64,000 nucleotides of DNA, taken from the NCBI GenBank assembly GCA_032622095.1, contig CP136061.1, forward strand, positions 196,276,935 to 196,340,934. The letters are read 5' to 3'. Position 1 is the stretch's first letter. Every line of letters begins with the position of its first letter. This document shows positions 59,701-64,000 of the stretch, in pieces. The notes below the pieces were generated by a model. The model did not search any database. It was not told where the DNA came from and was given only the letters and a program-made list of their open reading frames with translations. Made by a program: the position numbers and the translations under genes. The stretch is from Siphonodentalium dalli (taxonomy: Eukaryota; Mollusca; Scaphopoda; Gadilida; Siphonodentaliidae).

Positions 59701-59797
59701 CGCGCTACACGTGCATATGCATAGGTGTACTGTGAATGATTTCAATACTTTCATGTCCCTTGTACTATCGTATCATCAGAATAATAAATTAAATTGA
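56747..59797 (+). CDS. Full-length CR1/Jockey-group LINE ORF: 2A-like leader, endonuclease, reverse transcriptase
   Basis: One uninterrupted 1016-codon frame. Residues 41-64 are a hydrophobic run followed by SGDIEINPGP, the 2A-like ribosome-skipping motif (NPGP at 61-64); a skip would release a 63-residue leader from the enzyme. The AP endonuclease follows, with N79 (FQYNIRS), E104 (SETHLD), D209/N211 (GDYN) and SDH at 270-272 all present. Reverse transcriptase has NYRPISLLPCLGKIFEKVV, motif A CDISKAFERVWH (catalytic D646), GVPQASILGPFLFLVYINDL (usual PQG is PQA) and YADD at 732-735. The carboxy end reads SFFPSTI…CTVNDFNTFM, but the usual Trp-Asn-x-Leu-Pro stretch between them is replaced by about 20 unrelated residues. 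A GAT/GAC-rich tail lies at 59865-59920. It sits in plus orientation in the intron just before the TM exon. Apparently recent, possibly competent apart from the odd PQA and C-terminal stretch. Confidence 0.92.
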   Translation: MTCSIQQYRAAIGLFDSKKKTPKILVANGETLKYSFRTQNFKLLFISTFLILILSGDIEINPGPAINQINHTISIFQYNIRSIRNKLEKIVHMINDFDVLCFSETHLDPSFSSEKIKIPGYQDPVRKDRDCRGGGICVMFATHIIYRRRYELEFDSSILWFEIFSKKSHMLLGMSYRSDQYCDPNYWVYLESSISDALDITENIIITGDYNSNLLDNSSKLKEIIDRYSIKNVITSPTRVAQSSSTLLDPIIIGNSLRVLEAEVINPGVSDHLGVYVSLAYDYSQVTSFQRVVWNYSRANFERANEILGNTNWDDLLKCLDTDSDTILFQNKFMSVMNDTVPQSTVTVRPKDKIWFNSEIRREIRKRERLRTKAINNNNPNTWQKYRQCRNKVNNMKNFSKSKFDEKLEDRMKESSSPREFWQLMNYLLCKKKTTNVPPLYCSNAHINTINVNETVYATDDLDKANILNQSFISNSSINDSNHSLPVFNSRCNNTMEDFEFTEDEIILAINSLKLNKAHGYDGISAKMLLATAESIARPLVLIFRKSLDSMTFVWKKANVVPIFKKDDPADSKNYRPISLLPCLGKIFEKVVLKQISDFFKKNELLFLRQSGFMPWQSTSHQLIDLYNHLCQSLDNGLYTCSIFCDISKAFERVWHRGLIHKLSSYGVRGKSLKWLGDYLNNRQQRVLVNNSFSSYEIIPAGVPQASILGPFLFLVYINDLADNICSVTRMYADDTCITNEHHDLNELAQTMNKDLENISRWSNNWLVNFNPSKTMGMSYSLTGTSGDTPNLTFNNDTISFVETHKHLGLDLESNMSWNNHINATIKRIASRLSQLRRFKYQLDRKTLENIYKTYILPLYDVVWANAPKYQMDKLERLHIDAARIVSGLTRSVSDINTMKEVGWPPLRRRRELHKLQTMYNIINRNAPIYLTNILPPRIADISEYEFRYPEKVYTYFSNTENYKKSFFPSTIMFLMFIHMIICIHALHVHMHRCTVNDFNTFMSLVLSYHQNNKLN

Positions 59798-60019
59798 ATT
59801 GCGAACTGAAATATGCATGCTTAGCAATAAATATCCGCGTGCAGCTGTAAGAACGTGAATATGAAGATGATTATGATAATGTTGATGACGACGATGGCGG
59901 CGTTGACGATGATGAGGTCTGTGTGTATAAATTGTACATATATATTGTACATATCTCATATGAGAATTAACAACACTATAAGGTTTCCTACTAACTGAAC
60001 ACTGTCATTTATTTTACAG

Positions 60020-60095
60020 GTGCAATCGTGGGCGGAGTATTTGCTGCAATTGTGATAATCGTGGGCGTCATCGTGATCTTTGTTTTTCGCAGGAG
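60020..60095 (+). CDS. Transmembrane exon of the lectin/mucin-like receptor gene
   Basis: A 76-nt exon between ATTTTACAG and AG|GTTAGT, starting in phase 1 and ending in phase 2. It encodes a glycine-led hydrophobic helix of about 22 residues (GAIVGGVFAAIVIIVG…) ending FVFRR, a stop-transfer signal. The entry phase matches the mucin-like exon at 46040-46339, predicting a type I membrane protein with lectin-like ectodomain, stalk and TM. No cytoplasmic exon was recognised downstream; the gene probably continues beyond the window. Confidence 0.65.
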
Positions 60096-60209
60096 GTTAG
60101 TACACGTAATCGCAGTGTTAGCAAATGGTATTGCCTTTGGTATATAGATGCACGGCAGTTCACTGGAATAAAATCCAGACATCCCACAATCTAATTCACT
60201 AACGTTTTT

Positions 60210-61330
60210 AGCTCAAATTTACTTGTAAAGTTTGAGCTATTGCCATGGCTTGAAATCCGTCGAAATGTGAAATGAAATGTGCGTGTGTGCGTGTGTGCGT
60301 CTGTGCGTGGAGACGTCCGTCAACAATTTCCATTAGCACGGGCTACAGGTCGTACCGTTTGGTCGAATCATTGTGAAATTTGGCATGGCTGTTGACATTG
60401 ACATGTAGATAAGAACTAGTCATTATGGGGTCATTCGGCCAAAAAACATGGCTGCCGGCAGCCATCTTAAATTTTACTCCTAGCATGACTAAATAGTTTG
60501 GCACGGGCTACAAGTCGTACCTCTGGTCGAATCGTTATGAAATTTGTCATGGCTTTTGACATTGACATGTAGATATGAACGAGTCATTTAGTGGCCATTC
60601 GGCAAACAAATATAAAAATATGGCCGCTAGCAGCCATCTAAACATTTCAAAATTCAATCCATTAGCATGGGCTACAGGCCCGAATGTTCGTCTGATCATC
60701 ATGAAATTTGTCGTGGATGTTAATATTGACATGTAGATGGAAACGATTCATTTTGGGGTCAATCGACCATACACGATGGCCGCCAGCAACCATCTTGGAT
60801 TTTACTCTTTGCATGACAAAATCCGTTGACACTTGATAAGGTCGTATCTTTGGTTGGGTCATCATGAAATTTGTCATAAATGTTAACATTGACATGTAGA
60901 TGGAAACGAGTCACTATGGGGTCATTCGGCCATGAAATATGGCCACTGACAGCCATCTTCGATTTTACTCTTTGGATGACTAAATCATTTGGCACGAGCT
61001 ACAAATCGTACCTTTGGTCGGATCATTATGAAATTTATCGTGGCTGTTGACATTGGCATGTATATGGGAACGATTCATTCCATCTTGGATTTCAAAATGC
61101 AATCCATTCATCATGCAGTTTGTCATGGATGTTAATATTGACATGTAGATGGGAACGAGTCATTTGGCCATAAAACATGGCTACCGGAAGCCATCTTGGA
61201 TTCTACTCTTTGCGTGACTAAATCCGTTGGCACGGGCTACAGGTCGTACCTTTGGTCGGATCATCACGAAATTTGTCATGGATGTTAACATTGACATGTA
61301 GATGGGAGCGAGTCATTTTGGGGTCATTCG
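60210..61330 (+). repeat. Tandem repeat of about 162 bp, seven copies, with a 5' hairpin
   Basis: It opens with an inverted repeat (AGCTCAAATTTAC/GTAAAGTTTGAGCT, 60210-60238), then a GTGTGTGCGTGTGTGCG stretch. The marker RYATTGACATGTAGAT recurs near 60397, 60558, 60724, 60888, 61048, 61134 and 61289. Units contain GGCACGGGCTACAGGTCGTA, GGGGTCATTCGGCCA and GGCAGCCATCTTGGATTTTA. One unit is shortened to about 86 bp. Likely a tandem-repeat-bearing non-autonomous element. Confidence 0.85.
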
Positions 61331-61339
61331 ACCACCTCA

Positions 61340-62062
61340 TAAAATAAAACCAAATGGGAGCTGGTCTTCCCAAGGATACATGGATATATCTCTTGCCCCA
61401 TTCGGCTGTTTGCAGATGACACATCCATGTTTTGCCATAGGCGATGCCAGTCGAGCAGCAGATGTAATTAACAGAGATATCGCAAAACTATAGTTCAATA
61501 CATGGTCCAACCGTTGGCTTGCTACCTTTAATGAACCGGAAACCGAATACCTTTCCCACAAATTAGACCCCACTGATCACCCACCTATTATAATTGGCGA
61601 GATTACTCATAAAGCATGTCATTGTGTTAACCTATTGCGGAAATACAATATATGTTATCTAAAAAACATACTCCAGAAATTATATCTTGCATTTATTCGT
61701 GCAGTATTAAAATATTCAGCACATGTGTGGGATAACTGTTGTATAAAATAATTTTACAAATACTTTTACTATGACAGACTGTTCATTCTAAACTTACCTT
61801 CCGCGAAGTACCGATTGAAGAAAGCTGACATGATAGAGACAAATAAGGTATTGCGCGGAATTTACAATACAGACCCGACACAGTTCTTCGGACAGCATTA
61901 TTACAGAACAACACGTGGGCATGATTACAAGCTCCAGATTGAACACACATCGAAAGACGTGAAGAAGTTCATATTGTCACAACGTGTGTGCTCTGAATGG
62001 AACATTTTACCTCCATCTGAAGTCGAGCCAGTGACTGTCAGTTACGTTAACACATTTCATTG
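61340..62062 (+). pseudogene. LINE reverse-transcriptase 3' relic (CR1/Rex-like)
   Basis: Broken frames resemble the RT palm and C-terminus. CLQMTHPCFAIGDASRAAD (61411 onward) is a degraded YADDT region, followed by a WSNRW-type segment near 61508. After several stops there is an open piece (61815-62062): RLKKADMIETNKVLRGIYN…TTRGHDYKLQIEH…FILSQRVCSEWNILPP, the typical carboxy end with the SQRV..EWN.LP motif. No function remains. Confidence 0.75.
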
Positions 62063-62660
62063 AAAATCTGGACTTTCATTATGCGGAACGAAGGTTTAAG
62101 CACGATTTAAAAGATTCAAAATGACAATTTAGAAAATCGTTTATTCAGTTTGACCCGAATGGATGAAAAACCTGTATATGACTAGCGGTTCATGTCACTT
62201 ACATGTAATTTGGAACCTAAAAAATTGATTTGTTTCAATTAAACATATATATATAATTTAATCTTAAGCTGTTAATCCACAGGATACCTGATCGCGATTG
62301 GTTGCACGCCTAATTAGCGCGTTCGAATATATCTGGCTAACTTTAATCGCGTGCTTTGATCGACAGGTCCTTGAGAAGGCATACATCAAAGAAATGTCGT
62401 GCGACATGGCCACGCCCACCTACACACAGTTCAACATATGAAAATGAGTAGCCACCCATATCAACTTTTAATATTCGCAAATATTGTGTGCCTGATGTAA
62501 ACTTATTATTAAACTAAAATAAAAAATAATAGTAATTCAAACTATTTATAAGCTGATATAATATTTTTTTTCAATATATAAGAAATTCGTAGCCAGGGAA
62601 TGGAATAAATTTTTCGCATCGTTTACAAATCAGCTTTAAAAGTTTCCGTAAAACTGGCAT
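62063..62660. other. AT-rich spacer
   Basis: No gene or repeat recognised. Confidence 0.5.
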
Positions 62661-62666
62661 TTTAAA

Positions 62667-63720
62667 ATGGACAATTCTGAGGTTTATGGTAATTTGTCGG
62701 TCGGCGAACCGTCCAACATATTAGAATTGCACCAGGACGGACGTGAATTTGGTATATGGTGGTGAAAACCGGTTCTCACAATTATCAGAGGAAAGACAAA
62801 AAATGTTCGACGATTCTAGACAAGCCTCATCTATAAAAAAGGCAACAATGTGTAGAATGAAAATGTTCGATGAGTTGTGAGTTGAAAGTACGGGCAGAGC
62901 ACTATATATGAAAAATGCTCCCGTTGATGTCCTCAATGACAAACTTAGAACAGTTTACGCCGAAGTCCAGCCAAAACAAAATACAATGAAAGCTGTGAGG
63001 TCGGCAATAAAATGTCACATCCAAGATATTGGGAGAGATTTAGGTGTTGTATGAGACAAAAACTTCAAGGTGCCAATAACAGATTGGACGGGCGTCTAAA
63101 CACAAATTGAAACATGGACTGTCACGGGCTACAAATCATAAATAAATAATAAAAAAACGAAGATATGACAAAAATTGAAACTTACATACATTCACTTGAT
63201 AATCCATGGATCCTGCGGTACCGAGTGTGGTTAAATCTTGCGAAACATTCGTATCGCGATGGCTAGAATTCCACAAACAATTAACTCCAAGGTCCTTCAA
63301 CTTCGAGGTGGACGAACTCAACCTAAATTATGCCACTATCAGCCACGAAATAAAACAGAAGAACTATCAAGGTGGGACCGATAATAAACATGAAGCTCCT
63401 TCCAACAACAGGATCTATGCAACTTATGATAAATTATGCCCCGTGGACTCTCTCCAGGAATTAATGTCCAAAACAAAACAGATCCGACAGCACCTTCACT
63501 CTTCAATCGCTGTAATTAGGATGCCTTAAACAAATCATTCAGAGCATATGTGGTCGACAGCAGTTCCAGGGAAGGACTATCTATTCTCAAGATTTATAGC
63601 TGACATTTGCAGAAAATCGGGATGTTCCAACAGGTACACTGCCCATTTTATCCGGGCCTCATCAATGAACAATGCCGGAATCAAAACTTGTCATATCAGA
63701 TTCAAATTCAATTTATTTGG
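62667..63720 (+). pseudogene. Crypton-like tyrosine recombinase relic
   Basis: In consecutive plus-strand frames: MDNSEVYGNLSVGEPSNILE, then RFSQLSEERQKMFDDSRQ and KKATMCRMKMFDEL (N-terminal SAM-like core-binding region). Near 62935-63000 come DVLNDKLRTVYAEVQPKQ and MKAVRSAIKCHI. The next piece is RIYATYDKLCPVDSLQELMS (about 63410) and then WSTAVPGKDYLFSRFIADIC and RYTAHFIRASSMNNAGIKTC (to about 63700). The order matches the DUF3504/Crypton-derived recombinase family (CPV…LYLSK, then YT.H.IRA…AG). Stops and frameshifts are frequent, and the terminal catalytic Tyr region is not recognisable. Confidence 0.65.
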
Positions 63721-64000
63721 TATAAATTCCAGTTATCGGAACATGACCAATACATTTACATAACAAACAAAACCGACAAATGATATAGACAAATATAGAC
63801 ATATATGTTGAACAATTATTATCAATATCAATATCAAATATAACCAGAACGAGCCTCTGGCTCTTTGTCCGGATCAGTTAAATATCATACATCAGAATGA
63901 AATTAAATTTCACTGGTCTTCAAAATCATGGCTGTATTTACGGGCATAGCAATATGAGTCTATGCCTTTCTTGAAATCTTCCAATGACCCACTTTCGACT
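63721..64000. other. AT-rich end of window
   Basis: No gene recognised; short TATAGACAAATATAGACA and ATATCAATATCAA repeats near 63784-63835. Confidence 0.4.

Overview
This is eukaryotic, almost certainly animal, nuclear DNA. The genes are split by introns with GT..AG borders and consistent codon phase, and the spacers are AT-rich. The window is packed with animal-type mobile elements (CR1/Jockey and L1-like retrotransposons, MULE, piggyBac-like, Tc/mariner-like, DDE_Tnp_4, Crypton and Helitron-like elements) and with satellite DNA. The mixture, together with a rhamnose-binding-lectin-like exon and a 2A-like peptide in a LINE, suggests a marine invertebrate such as a lophotrochozoan. The species cannot be named from the sequence.

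Layout. 1-3945 is a plus-oriented satellite array interrupted by a decayed TTAA element (784-1871). 4-10.3 kb holds a small hairpin, a local duplication and, on the minus strand, a four-exon PHD finger-OTU protease-MULE transposase gene with one in-frame stop. 10.35-11.9 kb is an unrecognised two-exon minus-strand gene with a TATA box. 12.4-16.35 kb is a decayed Jockey-like LINE bracketed by two ~310-bp direct repeats. The second repeat carries a TATA box and sits at the start of a seven-coding-exon SGNH-hydrolase-like gene (17017-22400). The same satellite returns inverted at 22545-31515, where a clean 1582-bp piggyBac-like element (27060-28641) with TTAA target duplication and 12-bp TIRs interrupts it. 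A second, ~352-bp tandem repeat lies at 32740-34430.

The right half (37.2-60.1 kb) appears to be one exploded plus-strand gene. It has a rhamnose-binding-lectin-like exon (37231-37497), a Thr/Ser-rich mucin-like exon (46040-46339) and a transmembrane exon (60020-60095), joined by phase-1 introns. This predicts a type I membrane protein; its signal-peptide exon and its tail after the TM exon were not found. The introns hold a transposase relic, tandem repeats, an orphan L1-type ORF1, a tandem segmental duplication with a MITE and its empty site, a Helitron-like element, a 1526-bp TTAA element, and a full-length uninterrupted CR1-group ORF (56747-59797) with an N-terminal 2A-like motif. The last 4 kb hold a 162-bp tandem repeat, a LINE 3' relic and a Crypton tyrosine-recombinase relic.

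Most of the sequence is therefore mobile or satellite DNA. The likely host genes are the SGNH-like gene (possibly itself multicopy) and the lectin/mucin/TM gene. All assignments rest on reading motifs and splice signals by eye; no database search was possible.
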